Shown here piece after piece: positions 46,668-56,008 of a DNA stretch of 64,000 nt (the first letter of the stretch is position 1; every line of letters starts with the position of its first letter). The stretch lies in contig NZ_BAAAUX010000001.1 of NCBI RefSeq assembly GCF_039534165.1, forward strand, positions 124,001-188,000, in the 5' to 3' direction. The DNA is from Saccharopolyspora_D taberi (GTDB taxonomy: Bacteria; Actinomycetota; Actinomycetes; Mycobacteriales; Pseudonocardiaceae). A program made the translations under genes and the position numbers. The notes beneath the pieces were generated by a model. That model did not search any database and had not been told where the DNA came from. It was given only the letters and a program-made list of their open reading frames with translations.

Positions 46668-48408
46668 CCTAGATGCCCGGTGGCGCCCAGACGACAAGAC
46701 CGGCCCAGAGTGCGGCTACACGTTCCGCGAGAAGACCTGCCCGAAGTCCGGGGCTCACTACTGCGAGCCCCGGGCGGATCGGGTCGTGATGTTCTTCCGG
46801 CAGCTGCTGGTGCACATCAAGGGTCCGCTGAAGCGCACCCCGTTCGTGCTGCTCGACTGGCAGGAGTTCGAGATCATCCGCCCACTGTTCGGCGAGGTGC
46901 AGTGGTCGACGGAGTGGGAGTGCTACGCACGGCGCTACCGCATCGGCTACATCGTCGTGGCCCGCAAGAACGGCAAGTCCGAGATCGCCGCCGGTATCCA
47001 GCTGTACCTGTTGGTCGGCGACGACGAGGACTCCGCTGAGGTCTACTGCGCCGCGGCGGACACGAAGCAGGCGGGGAAGGTGTTCGAGCCGGCGCTGCGG
47101 ATGGTGCAGCTGTCGCCGGTGCTGTCGAAGCGGCTGCGGCACGTCAAGAACGCTCGGCGCCTGGTGGACGAGAAGACCGGCAGCCACTACGAGATTCTGA
47201 CGGCGGATGCGAAGGGCGAGCTCGGGCACAATCCGCACGGCTTCAACCTCGACGAGGTGCTGTCGCAGCCGGACGGTTCGATGTGGGAGGCCATGACGAC
47301 CGCTGCGGGTGCTCGTCTGCAGGAGCTGATGTATGCGACGACGACGGAGACCGATGACGGGGCATCGTTCGGTGCGGAGCTGATCGACGAGGCCGAGCGG
47401 ATTCAAGTGGATCCGGCGCGGGCGCCGCACGTCTTCTCGTTTGTGCGCAAGTTGCCGTTCAGCCGGGAGGAACTGACTCGGCTGCGGGAGGCGTTTCCGG
47501 GGCACCCGCATCTGCCGGTGTCGGTGGATCCGTTTGATGAGCGGAACTGGAAGTGGCCGAACCCGGCGTTGGATCAGTTCAAGTCGCGGGATGCGATGCG
47601 TCGGCAGGCGCTGGAGGCTCGGACGGAACCGAGCAAGGAGAACGGGTTCCGTCAGTTCCAGGTGAATCAGCGGGTGCAGCAGAAGTCGCGGTGGATGCCG
47701 ATGCACCTGTTCGACCGGTGCGCAGGTGAGGTGTGGTCTCGGCCGGATCAGCAGCGGGCGAAGTTCGTGGGCTCGTCAGCGTGGGTTGGATTCGACCTCG
47801 CGGCGAAGTTCGACCTCACGTCATGGTGTCTGCTGATCCCGCATGGCGACGAGGTGCATGCGCTGTGGCGGTGCTGGGCGCCGGAGTCGGCGATTGAGCA
47901 CCTGGACAAGCACACCTCAGGAAAGTGGTCGCGGTTCGCTCGCGATGGGTGGGTGACGGTGACGGATGGCGATGTCGTCGACTACCAGCGAATCTATGCC
48001 GATATCGCGCAGGACGCTGCTGACTTCCACCTGGTGGCCGCGGACGCTGATCAGTGGTCGATGGCCCCGGTGATCCAGGAGGTCGAAGCCAGGATCGGTG
48101 TCTGGGAAGTGCAGGCCTATAACAACACCTACCAGCACATGACAGGCGGCATGGACAAGCTGATGGAGCTGGTCCGAACGGACAAGTTGCGACATCACGG
48201 GAATCCGATCAGCCAGCTGGCGTTCGATGCGGTGGAGGTGCGGCGGGCGCCGTACAACCCGGAGCTGATTCGTCCGGACAAGCCTGAGCGTGACAAGAGC
48301 GGGAAGCGCATCGACCCGGTCGTGACCGCGGCGATGGCGTGCAACGCGTGGATGCGGGAACCAATGAAGTGGTCGGAGCCGGTTCGGCGCAAGGTCGTGG
48401 TGTCGTGA
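46636..48408 (+). CDS. Terminase large subunit
   Basis: 590 residues from GTG 46636, overlapping the small subunit. ATPase: VVARKNGKSEIAAGI (Walker A-like, about 113), GFNLDEV (Walker B, about 204), ATTTETD coupling motif. Nuclease: GFDLAAKFDLT (about 379) and VVAADADQWS. Powers DNA packaging. Confidence 0.93.
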   Translation: MTRRKTSSLADLDARWRPDDKTGPECGYTFREKTCPKSGAHYCEPRADRVVMFFRQLLVHIKGPLKRTPFVLLDWQEFEIIRPLFGEVQWSTEWECYARRYRIGYIVVARKNGKSEIAAGIQLYLLVGDDEDSAEVYCAAADTKQAGKVFEPALRMVQLSPVLSKRLRHVKNARRLVDEKTGSHYEILTADAKGELGHNPHGFNLDEVLSQPDGSMWEAMTTAAGARLQELMYATTTETDDGASFGAELIDEAERIQVDPARAPHVFSFVRKLPFSREELTRLREAFPGHPHLPVSVDPFDERNWKWPNPALDQFKSRDAMRRQALEARTEPSKENGFRQFQVNQRVQQKSRWMPMHLFDRCAGEVWSRPDQQRAKFVGSSAWVGFDLAAKFDLTSWCLLIPHGDEVHALWRCWAPESAIEHLDKHTSGKWSRFARDGWVTVTDGDVVDYQRIYADIAQDAADFHLVAADADQWSMAPVIQEVEARIGVWEVQAYNNTYQHMTGGMDKLMELVRTDKLRHHGNPISQLAFDAVEVRRAPYNPELIRPDKPERDKSGKRIDPVVTAAMACNAWMREPMKWSEPVRRKVVVS

Positions 48409-48417
48409 GGAGGCGTC

Positions 48418-49899
48418 ATGGGGCTGTCTGACCTCACGGACAAGGAGTGGTTCGCCCGGCTGAACGACCGCCGGCTGAAGCAGGCCGAGAACGCGATGGA
48501 GTGGTGGCCGTACTACGAGAATGAGCAGCCGCTGCACTACGTGGCCCGGATCTTGCGGGAGCAGGAGGACGCGTTTCCGCCGCTGCTGGTCGACTGGAGC
48601 GAGCTCGTCACCGACGCGTTGGAGGAACGGCTCGATGTCGAGTGGTTTCGACTCGGCGAGGACGAGGACGCCTCGGATGATCTGGAGCGTGTGTGGCAGG
48701 CCAACGACCTGGATGAGGAGTCTGGTCAAGCGCATCTCGCTTCGTTGGTGACGGGCGAGTCGTACGTCATGGTCGGGCCCGGTGATGATGTGCCGCTGGT
48801 GACGGTCGAGACCGCCGAAGAGGTGGCTGTTGAGATCGACCCACGGACCCGTCAGGTGGTCGCAGCGCTGAAGGTGTGGCGGGACGACTGGGTGCGCCCG
48901 ACTGAGGAACACGCGGTCCTGTATCTGCCGGGCCGGATGGTGGAGTTCGAGAAGGGCCAGCCGTACCACTCGGAGTCGCTGGACTGGTACGAGTCCGCGG
49001 TGATCGAGCAGCGGTCGTCGCTGGTGCCGGTGTTCCCGATGTTCAATCGTCGGCGCCGTGGTCGGAAGGATGGCCAGCGCGGACGCTCGGACCTGGTCGC
49101 ACTCAAGCCGATCGTGGACGGGGCGAACCAGACCGCGACGAACATGATGGCCGCGATCGAGCACCACGCGGTGCCCCGCAAGGCCGCGGTGAACGTCAGC
49201 CCTGAGGACTTCGTGGACGAGTCCGGGAAGCAGATCCCGCCGTGGAAGGCCGCGATCGGCGCGATCTGGGCGATCCCGCCGTTGCGTCAGATGCGGCAGG
49301 GCGAGCAGGTGCCGCAGCCGCAGATCCAGCAGTTCAGCGCCTCGGACCTGAGGAACTTCCACGACAGCATCAAGCAATTGGCGCAGATCGCCGCCAGCCT
49401 CTACGGGCTGCCGCCGCACTTCATGGGCTTCACCAGCGAGAACCCGGCGTCGGCGGATGCGATCCGGGCTTCGGAGTCGCGCTTGATCAAACGCGCCGAG
49501 CGCCGCCAGCGGACTTTCGGTGGCACGTGGGAGCAGGCGATGCGTGCAGCGTGGGCGATGCTCGGCAACGACCCGAGCAAGGCTGTCGCGCTGGAGACCG
49601 TGTGGCGCGATCCGGCGACCCCGACGAAGGCTTCGATGATCGATGCCGCCGTGAAGGCAGTGGGCGGCCCGCTCATCGATGTGGAGCAGGGCCGAGAGGA
49701 CGCCGGCTACACCCGGGGCCAGCAGAAGCGGATGGCTGAGCGCGATGCTCAGCGCCGCCAGCGGGTGACCGCCGACGTTCGGGCCATCGACATGCAGGGG
49801 GTGCCGAGTGCCGCCTCCATCCTCGGTGCAGACGGCAGCGGAACAGCATCTGGCCAGTCAGCAAGAGCTGCAAACGGAAGCGCTGCTACTGCTCGATAA
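48418..49899 (+). CDS. Portal protein
   Basis: 493 residues (SPP1/gp6 type). FIKDSxV-like sequence FHDSIKQLAQIAASLYGLPPHFMGFTSENPASADAIRASESRLIKRAERRQRTFG is a portal hallmark. It forms the dodecameric DNA channel. The 3' end overlaps the MuF-like gene by 92 bp. Confidence 0.9.
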   Translation: MGLSDLTDKEWFARLNDRRLKQAENAMEWWPYYENEQPLHYVARILREQEDAFPPLLVDWSELVTDALEERLDVEWFRLGEDEDASDDLERVWQANDLDEESGQAHLASLVTGESYVMVGPGDDVPLVTVETAEEVAVEIDPRTRQVVAALKVWRDDWVRPTEEHAVLYLPGRMVEFEKGQPYHSESLDWYESAVIEQRSSLVPVFPMFNRRRRGRKDGQRGRSDLVALKPIVDGANQTATNMMAAIEHHAVPRKAAVNVSPEDFVDESGKQIPPWKAAIGAIWAIPPLRQMRQGEQVPQPQIQQFSASDLRNFHDSIKQLAQIAASLYGLPPHFMGFTSENPASADAIRASESRLIKRAERRQRTFGGTWEQAMRAAWAMLGNDPSKAVALETVWRDPATPTKASMIDAAVKAVGGPLIDVEQGREDAGYTRGQQKRMAERDAQRRQRVTADVRAIDMQGVPSAASILGADGSGTASGQSARAANGSAATAR

Positions 49900-50812
49900 A
49901 GCTCTGCAGAACTGGTCCGGCAAGCCTGAGGACTGGGCTGGCCAGGTCTTGGAGATCGGTGACGATCTGCTGGAGATCCAGGTCTCCGCTGCTGCCGGCG
50001 CGGACGCTTACCTTGCGGCCGTGCTCGCTGCCCAGGGCGCCACACCTGCACCTGAGGGCGCGGTGTCAGCCGCAGCGTTTGCCGATCTCACCGACGGCGG
50101 CGGGTCGTGGTTGCGGAAGCTGGTGTTCGCGGTCGCTGCGGTCGCCGAGGTTGAAGCACCGGAGCTTGAGCGTGCGTTGTGGGTTGCTCGCAGCATCGTG
50201 TTGACCGGCATGCAGGATGTCGGCCGGTCCGCGGTGCAGACCGCGATGCAGGCTGAGCCGTCGGTGTCCGGTTATGTGCGGATGCTCAACGCGCCGTCGT
50301 GCAGCCGGTGCGTGATCCTGGCGGGCCGCGTGTACCGATCGGCTACGCCGTTCCGTCGCCATCCGCGGTGCGACTGCAGGCACATCCCACAGGCCGAGGA
50401 TGGCGACGACTGGACCACCAGTCCGCGGGGATATTTCAACTCGCTCACAGCGGAGGAGCAGGACGAGACGTTCGGTCCCGAGAATGCCGAGGCGATCAGG
50501 CTTGGGGCCAACATCTCGCAGGTGGTCAACGCTGAGCAGGGCGTCACGACTGTCTCCGCCTATGGCCGCGAGTTGACTGTGACCACCACGGGCACCACCG
50601 TGCGAGCACTGTTCGGCGGGTACGAAGTGCTGGCTGACGGAACAGTTCGCCGGCGCCCTGATTCGGAGCTGCGACGACTCCCAGGGGAGCGCTACCGCCG
50701 AACCACCGAGCTCCGGCTGATGCCGGACCAGATCTTCCAGCTGGCTGAAGAGTTCAGCTGGGACCGCGCCGAGACGCTGCGACAGCTCCGGCGCTTTGGA
50801 TACATCATCTGA
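49808..50812 (+). CDS. MuF-like minor head protein
   Basis: 334 residues, GTG 49808 inside the portal gene. CSRCVILAGRVYR...FRRHPRCDCRHIP is the conserved Cys/His region of MuF/VG15-type head morphogenesis proteins. The C-terminal part (LRLMPDQIFQLAEEFSWDRAETLRQLRRFGYI) is a helical tail. Confidence 0.82.
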   Translation: MPPPSSVQTAAEQHLASQQELQTEALLLLDKALQNWSGKPEDWAGQVLEIGDDLLEIQVSAAAGADAYLAAVLAAQGATPAPEGAVSAAAFADLTDGGGSWLRKLVFAVAAVAEVEAPELERALWVARSIVLTGMQDVGRSAVQTAMQAEPSVSGYVRMLNAPSCSRCVILAGRVYRSATPFRRHPRCDCRHIPQAEDGDDWTTSPRGYFNSLTAEEQDETFGPENAEAIRLGANISQVVNAEQGVTTVSAYGRELTVTTTGTTVRALFGGYEVLADGTVRRRPDSELRRLPGERYRRTTELRLMPDQIFQLAEEFSWDRAETLRQLRRFGYII

Positions 50813-50848
50813 CCCGCGACGGGTCCATGACACACGGAGGACGCCGCG

Positions 50849-51367
50849 ATGGCGGACGAGACCCAGGCGCCCGAGGAACAGCAGGAGGCCCCCGAACAGG
50901 AGGCCCCGCAGTCCCAGGAGAGTGCATCCGACAAGACCGATCAGCTCGGAGAGCCGGGCAAGGCAGCGCTTGCCGCCGAGCGTAAGGCCCGCCGGGAAGC
51001 CGAGAAGCAGCTCAAGGAGCTGACCGCCCGGCTTCAGTCGATCGAGGACAAGGACAAGTCGGAGCTGGAGCGGGCACAGTCCCGTCTCGCTGAACTGGAG
51101 AAGCAGTACGGCGAGGAGCGGGCGCAGCGACTGCGCCTGTCCGTCGCTACGCAGCACTCCATCCCCGCCGAGTACGTGGATCTACTCACCGCCGACGACG
51201 AAGAGGCACTGGAGCAGCAGGCCGCGAGGGTCGCGCAGCTCGTCAAGGCCAGCTCGGCCCCCGAGTTCGCCCGCAACCCCGGCCAGGGCGCCGGCAACGG
51301 CGAACCAGTGACGCCGTCGGTGCAGTCGGGGAGAGATCTCTACCGGCAGAAGCATTCCAACTCGTAA
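50849..51367 (+). CDS. Scaffolding protein
   Basis: 172 residues: acidic Gln/Glu-rich N-terminus, a long coiled coil (AERKARREAEKQLKELTARLQSIEDKDKSELERAQSRLAELEKQY), and a basic C-terminus. Its position between MuF and capsid is classic for scaffold. Confidence 0.85.
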   Translation: MADETQAPEEQQEAPEQEAPQSQESASDKTDQLGEPGKAALAAERKARREAEKQLKELTARLQSIEDKDKSELERAQSRLAELEKQYGEERAQRLRLSVATQHSIPAEYVDLLTADDEEALEQQAARVAQLVKASSAPEFARNPGQGAGNGEPVTPSVQSGRDLYRQKHSNS

Positions 51368-51378
51368 AGGACATTCTC

Positions 51379-51756
51379 ATGGACCTGAAGTTGTCCACCG
51401 AGTCCTTCGCGGCTGACGACCAGTCGTGGCTGGGCTCTCGTGACGGCGTGGAGTTCGCTCACTCCGTCACGCTCAACACGTCGCTGTTTACCGCAGCCAC
51501 CCACTACCCGAACGGGTTCTTCCCGTCGGGTCTGCCGCTGGGCCGGGTCACCGCTACTGGGCTGGTCGGCCCGTACGACTCGGGCGCGACCGATGGCCGG
51601 CAGACCCTGATCGGGTTCCTGCTGTTCAGCCTGCGCACGCCGAAGGACGGCACGTCCAACGTCGTGGGTGCAGCGCTGGAGCGCGGCCGTGTCCGTGTCG
51701 ACCGACTGCCCGTGGCGTTCACTGCGCCGACCACGTCCCGATTCCTGTTCGTCTGA
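51379..51756 (+). CDS. Head decoration protein
   Basis: 125 residues. GVEFAHSVTLNTSLF, YPNGFFPSGLPLGRVTATGLVGPYD, TLIGFLLF fit the lambda gpD-like decoration family in mycobacteriophages. Located just before the capsid gene. Confidence 0.75.
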   Translation: MDLKLSTESFAADDQSWLGSRDGVEFAHSVTLNTSLFTAATHYPNGFFPSGLPLGRVTATGLVGPYDSGATDGRQTLIGFLLFSLRTPKDGTSNVVGAALERGRVRVDRLPVAFTAPTTSRFLFV

Positions 51757-51768
51757 GAGGGGTGACCA

Positions 51769-52806
51769 ATGGCTGACTTCTACGACCTCATCACCCCGGC
51801 CGAACTGACGGGGTATGCGCGGCAGTCGCTGGCTGACCGTGCCGACAACCAGTTCTCCCTGACCAGGTGGCTGCCGCACCGGCAGGTCAACGACTTGGTG
51901 TACCGGTTCTCGCGTGGCGGCGGCGGTCTCATCGAGGCCGCGAGCTACCGGGCCTACGACGCCGAGCCGGGCTTCGGCCGGCGCGAGGGCATTTCGCGGG
52001 TGCAGGGCGAGCTACCTCCGCTTGGTGAGCAGTACGTTCTGGGCGAGTACGACCATCTGCGGCTGCGCGCTAACGCGGCCCCGGAGATTCGGGAGTTGCT
52101 GCTGCGCGATGCCGAGCGCATCTCGCGGTCGATCGATGCCCGCCTGGAGATCGCCCGCGGCGATGCTCTGGTGAACGGCTCGGTGACGCTGTCGGAGGAC
52201 GGCGTGGAGGCCACCGTCGACTTCGGGCGCGACCCGTCGATGGAGGTCACTGCCGCGGTCGCGTGGTCGAACCACGCTACTTCGACGCCGCTGGATGACA
52301 TCCAGGCGTGGACCGAGGCGTACGAGGACATCAACGGCGCCCCGCCGCAGGCGGTGCTCACCTCGCGGATGGTGTTCCGGCACCTGCTGCAGAACGACCA
52401 GATCCGGGCGCAGCTGTATCCGAACGCTCCGCAGATGCGGATGACCCCTCAGGATGTGAACGCGTTCCTGGAGCAGTGGGGTCTGCCGCCGGTCACCACC
52501 TACGAGGCGCGGGTGCGTCGGGATGGTGTGTCGACGCGGATCATCCCCGAGGACAAGTTCCTGCTGCTGCCGCAGACGGGCACTTCGGGCGGACCGACTG
52601 AGGGTGAGCTCGGCGCGACGCTGTGGGGAACCACAGCGGAGGCGCAGGAGGCCGGCTACGGCATCGGGCAGGGTGACCACCCGGGCATGGTCGTGGCGGC
52701 GTTCCGTGAGACCAAGACCCCGATCCGCGTGTACACGATCGGCTCTGCGATCGGTATCCCGATCATGGCGAACCCGAATCTGGCGATGGCTGCGACGGTG
52801 CTGTGA
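51769..52806 (+). CDS. Major capsid protein
   Basis: 345 residues. LANRNxFSLTRWLPHRQVNDLVYRFSRGGGG-type N-terminus, IWAYDDIQAWTEAYEDINGAPPQAVLTSR, ending in IMANPNLAMAATVL, as in lambda E-like/actinophage capsids. Follows scaffold and decoration genes. Confidence 0.88.
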   Translation: MADFYDLITPAELTGYARQSLADRADNQFSLTRWLPHRQVNDLVYRFSRGGGGLIEAASYRAYDAEPGFGRREGISRVQGELPPLGEQYVLGEYDHLRLRANAAPEIRELLLRDAERISRSIDARLEIARGDALVNGSVTLSEDGVEATVDFGRDPSMEVTAAVAWSNHATSTPLDDIQAWTEAYEDINGAPPQAVLTSRMVFRHLLQNDQIRAQLYPNAPQMRMTPQDVNAFLEQWGLPPVTTYEARVRRDGVSTRIIPEDKFLLLPQTGTSGGPTEGELGATLWGTTAEAQEAGYGIGQGDHPGMVVAAFRETKTPIRVYTIGSAIGIPIMANPNLAMAATVL

Positions 52807-53090
52807 TGGCGAAGCTGGCTGCGTACGTGCATCTGGTCGATGACGACGGCAACCCGCACCGGTTCGGCCCGGGTGACACGCCTCCCGCGTGGGCCGCGGA
52901 TCGGATCAAGAATTCGAAGGCGTGGGAGCAGTCGCCGACCGGCAGTAAGAGCGAAGCGATGGAGGAGCCGCCGCGGTCCGGTCCCGGGTCGAACAAGGCG
53001 GCGTGGGTAGCCTACGCCGAGTCGCGTGGCGTGACGATCACGGACGACATGGGCCGTGAGGAGATCATCGAGGCCGCGACCCGGGAGTGA
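52806..53090 (+). CDS. Phage head protein, 94 aa
   Basis: ATG 52806 overlaps the capsid stop. The N-terminus (YVHLVDDDGNPHRFGPGDTPPAWAADRI) and a C-terminal SAP-like/Rho-N-like segment (WVAYAESRGVTITDDMGREEIIEA) are typical of small proteins after the capsid gene. Role not certain. Confidence 0.65.
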   Translation: MAKLAAYVHLVDDDGNPHRFGPGDTPPAWAADRIKNSKAWEQSPTGSKSEAMEEPPRSGPGSNKAAWVAYAESRGVTITDDMGREEIIEAATRE

Positions 53091-53470
53091 GCATGGGACC
53101 GTTCGCCACCTACGAGGACCTGGAGGTGCGTCTCGGCGTCCAGTACGACGACGCCGAGCGCCCTCAGGTCGAGGCCCTGATCACGGACGTGTCCGCTCTG
53201 ATCCGGCAGGCACGTCCCTCGATCGATGCCGACATTGAAGCCGAGCGGATCTCCGCTGACGTGGTGCGGATGGTGACCTGTCAGGTGGTTGCCCGCTACA
53301 TGTCGACCGTCGATTCCGGCGGGATCGGTGTGCGGTCTGAGCAGCACCCGGAGTACGGATACACGCTCACGACTGCCGCGGCGAACGGGCTTGAGCTGAC
53401 CCAATCGGAGTTGGCGCTGTTGACTCCTGTGTCGCAGCGCTCGAAGGCGTTTTCAATCATGCCGAGGTGA
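53087..53470 (+). CDS. Head-tail connector (Gp15/Gp19-like)
   Basis: 127 residues, GTG 53087 overlapping the preceding stop. FATYEDLEVRLGVQYDDAERPQVEALITDVSALIRQA is the conserved N-terminus of head-tail adaptors; later sequence includes VVARYMS. Confidence 0.82.
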   Translation: MSMGPFATYEDLEVRLGVQYDDAERPQVEALITDVSALIRQARPSIDADIEAERISADVVRMVTCQVVARYMSTVDSGGIGVRSEQHPEYGYTLTTAAANGLELTQSELALLTPVSQRSKAFSIMPR

Positions 53471-53473
53471 CAC

Positions 53474-53704
53474 ATGGCTGCAAGCAATGTGGCCGTCGTG
53501 CGCGACCAGGACGGGCGAGTCCACTACGGGGCCGCCGAGTCGAAGTTCGTGCGCGAAGGCTTGGCGAACGGGACGCTCGAGGAGGTCAGCGATGCGGGCT
53601 CCTCGAATGCGCCAGCAGGTGATGCTGGAGAATCCCGGTCCTCCCGTCGTGGATCCGGTGACCGGAAACGAGCGTCCGGGGCCACCGATAGCGACACCAA
53701 GTAG
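53474..53704 (+). CDS. Small phage protein, 76 aa
   Basis: ATG 53474. VVRDQDGRVHYGAAESKFVREGLANGTLEEV resembles short connector-region proteins; a disordered C-terminus overlaps the next gene by 113 bp, where the other frame shows better codon bias. Confidence 0.55.
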   Translation: MAASNVAVVRDQDGRVHYGAAESKFVREGLANGTLEEVSDAGSSNAPAGDAGESRSSRRGSGDRKRASGATDSDTK

Positions 53705-53960
53705 GGCGTACCTGGAGCAGCGCAGCCTGTACGCGCAGCAGGAGTACCAGGCCAGTCAGTCGACGGCGACGACGGACTTCATCCTGCTCGTTCCGGCAGG
53801 GACGCCGCTGACGATGGACTCGACCGTCATCGACGAGGCTGGCGCTCGGTACGTGGTGGTTGGACATCCCGCTGAGCGTCGTGCCCGGCTGAATGGCGGT
53901 CGGGTCCGCTACATCGCAGCGTGGCTGCGGCTGGTCTCCGATTTGCAGGGGGTGAGTTGA
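53592..53960 (+). CDS. Head-closure (stopper) protein
   Basis: 122 residues from ATG 53592. VPAGTPLTMDSTVIDEAGARYVVVGHPAERR fits head-closure/stopper small barrels in this position. Coupled to the next gene by TGATG. Confidence 0.7.
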   Translation: MRAPRMRQQVMLENPGPPVVDPVTGNERPGPPIATPSRAYLEQRSLYAQQEYQASQSTATTDFILLVPAGTPLTMDSTVIDEAGARYVVVGHPAERRARLNGGRVRYIAAWLRLVSDLQGVS

Positions 53961-54265
53961 TGGCTGGCGTACGTGTGCGGGTGTTCGCTTCTGAGGCGTT
54001 GCGCGAGGCTCGGGCGTTGTCGACGGACGAGCGGGCACGGATCGCCCGGGAGGCTGCCGCTGAAGCTCGTGCTGACGCCCCTGTGCGAACGGGGGAGTAC
54101 CGCTCGGGCATCGGCGTCGAGGTGTCGGGCGACGAAGTGCGGATCGTCGACACCGATCCGGAGTCGATCTACAAGGAGTACGGCACGTCGGACACGCCGG
54201 CGCACGCGGTGCTCACGGACGCGGCTCGCAAGCGCGGCCGATATCGCGGTTGGAATCCGCAATGA
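53960..54265 (+). CDS. HK97 gp10-like neck/tail-completion protein
   Basis: 101 residues. AREAAAEARADAPVRTGEYRSGIGVEV and YKEYGTSDTPAHAVLTDAA are the HK97-gp10-like motif. Part of the connector complex. Confidence 0.82.
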   Translation: MAGVRVRVFASEALREARALSTDERARIAREAAAEARADAPVRTGEYRSGIGVEVSGDEVRIVDTDPESIYKEYGTSDTPAHAVLTDAARKRGRYRGWNPQ

Positions 54266-54693
54266 CCGCCGCACTCCCATGGATCCCCGGGGCCGTCAGA
54301 TCGCTCCTGCTGGCCGATGAGGAGTTCTCCGCATCGTGCGGTGGGTACTGCGCCGCAACAGCGCCAGTGAGCATCACAGGCCCGTTCGCGCAGTGCCGGA
54401 TGGTCGGCAACTACTCGCTAGGTGGGAACGTCGCCTACCGACCGCTGGTGCAGGTCGACGGATGGGCGCCCGAGTCGATGACAACCGCGGACCCCACCCT
54501 CGCGGCCTGGAACGTCGCTGCCCACGCAGCCCGTGTCCTCGCCGCCGCAGCGAACGTCCGCTGGCAAAGCATCGACTACTCCGCTCGCGTGGTCGACGGC
54601 CCCATGGAGGGCGCGCCGGACACCTCTCGTGGACTGGCGTCCCCGCTGCTGCGAGTCCTCGTCCGGGCCGAGCTGACCGTCCACAACCAGTGA
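54262..54693 (+). CDS. Tail terminator protein
   Basis: 143 residues, ATGA-coupled. Position between gp10-like and major tail genes and the LRVLVRAELTVHNQ end fit a tail-terminator (Gp17/gpU-like). Assignment is mainly positional. Confidence 0.65.
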   Translation: MTAALPWIPGAVRSLLLADEEFSASCGGYCAATAPVSITGPFAQCRMVGNYSLGGNVAYRPLVQVDGWAPESMTTADPTLAAWNVAAHAARVLAAAANVRWQSIDYSARVVDGPMEGAPDTSRGLASPLLRVLVRAELTVHNQ

Positions 54694-54787
54694 ACCCCGG
54701 CCCGCTCGCGGGTGGGCGCCTTGGCGGGCGGGCCGGACTTACCCAATCCGTACCCGCCACGGGCGGGATCGAGTGCAGGAGGACTGC

Positions 54788-55636
54788 ATGAGCACGCACA
54801 TCGACTCGTCCAAGGCCCGGTTGTGGCTGGACGGGGACGCTTTCCGGGCGCCGGCAGGTACACCGCTGCCCACCAACATCTGGGCCGACACCCTGCCTGG
54901 ATGGGACGCGTTCGGTGGCATCAAGGCTGGCTTCGAGATCGAGACCGAGCGTGAGACGACGCCACTGGACGTCTGGAACAACACCTCGGGTGCTGCCTAC
55001 CGAAACAAGAAGGACCCGGCGAAGCCGACCATCAAGCTACGCCCGGTCGACTACTCGAACGCCACCGTCCTGACCCTGCTCACCGGCGGGTCGATCAGCG
55101 AAACCTCGACCGGCTCTGGCATGTGGGAGTGGATCGAGGGCGACGACCCCGAGTTCGCGACCATCCTTCGGCTGGTCGACGGAGACAAGAAGAAGGCTTA
55201 CTTCGTCGAGCGCGGCGAGTTGGCGAACATTCCCACTGAGACGATGAACGCGGAAGACCTCGAAGGATGGGACCTTGAGGTCGCCCCGTTGGCGCCCGCG
55301 TCCGGCAACAAGGCGGTTCGACGGTTTACCAGCTGGAACCCGCTGAGTGGTGCGAGTGGTGACACGATTGCGCCGACCGCTCCGACGAATCTGGCGGCTG
55401 GCACGATCACCGCGAACTCGGTTGCGCTGACCTGGACCGCGTCCACTGACGCGGTGGGTGTGGTGTCCTACGACGTGTTCGCGAATGGCCTGCTGAGGAC
55501 CACGTCGTCGACCACGAGCGCCACCGTCTCTGGTCTGACTGCCAGCACCTCGTACAGCTTCTACGTCCGGGCCCGTGACGCCGCGCTCAACAGCTCTGCC
55601 GCGTCGAACGTGGTCACCGTCAGCACTACCGCGTAA
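54788..55636 (+). CDS. Major tail tube protein with C-terminal FN3 domain
   Basis: 282 residues from ATG 54788. The N-terminal 190 residues form the tube protein (STHIDSSKARLWLDGDAFRAPAGTPLPTNIWADTLPGWDAFGGIKAGFEI). The C-terminal 90 residues are a fibronectin type III domain (APTAPTNLAAGTITANSVALTWTAS, YDVFANG, YSFYVRARDAALNSSAAS), an add-on thought to help carbohydrate binding. Confidence 0.88.
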   Translation: MSTHIDSSKARLWLDGDAFRAPAGTPLPTNIWADTLPGWDAFGGIKAGFEIETERETTPLDVWNNTSGAAYRNKKDPAKPTIKLRPVDYSNATVLTLLTGGSISETSTGSGMWEWIEGDDPEFATILRLVDGDKKKAYFVERGELANIPTETMNAEDLEGWDLEVAPLAPASGNKAVRRFTSWNPLSGASGDTIAPTAPTNLAAGTITANSVALTWTASTDAVGVVSYDVFANGLLRTTSSTTSATVSGLTASTSYSFYVRARDAALNSSAASNVVTVSTTA

Positions 55637-55645
55637 GGAGCAACG

Positions 55646-56008
55646 ATGACGCAAGGCGCCCAAGCCCCTTTGGATCTCAACTCGCTGTTCACGGCCCGCT
55701 CGCTGCGACCGCGGCGAGTGACAGTGGCTGGCGCGACGTTCGATGTACGTCGCGACCTGACCAGCGAAGAGGTCATTGCGTTCTTCGAGAAGTCCGCATC
55801 CGGCAAGAACTTCGATGCGCTCACCATGCTCATCGGAGAGGACGCGGCCCGCGAGGTCGACGCGAAGCTGTCGGTGCTGCCCGCCGAGCACGTCACGAAG
55901 GTCTTCCGCCGGTTGATGCAGATCTCCGGCGTGCTGACCCGCCTTCCTGAGGACGAGGAGAGCGAGGAGTCGGAGGGGGAATCCTCGGCGTCCTCACCGC
56001 GGTCCTGA
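55646..56008 (+). CDS. Tail assembly chaperone G
   Basis: 120 residues. Located between major tail protein and tape measure, with a Glu/Ser-rich end (EDEESEESEGESS) that contains the frameshift site. Short form of the G/GT pair. Confidence 0.8.
   Translation: MTQGAQAPLDLNSLFTARSLRPRRVTVAGATFDVRRDLTSEEVIAFFEKSASGKNFDALTMLIGEDAAREVDAKLSVLPAEHVTKVFRRLMQISGVLTRLPEDEESEESEGESSASSPRS
55975..55981 (+). other. Programmed -1 frameshift site (GGGGGAA)
   Basis: Zero-frame codons GAG GGG GAA slip to GGG GGA ATC. Downstream, the -1 frame reads without stop into conserved-looking sequence (LTAVLTDWWDASLTDWPRYYG) up to 56484, while the zero frame stops at 56008. Confidence 0.75.

Noticed and set aside
46669..49419. 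Two long minus-strand open frames
   Set aside because: Arg/His/Leu-rich antisense frames of the terminase and portal genes.
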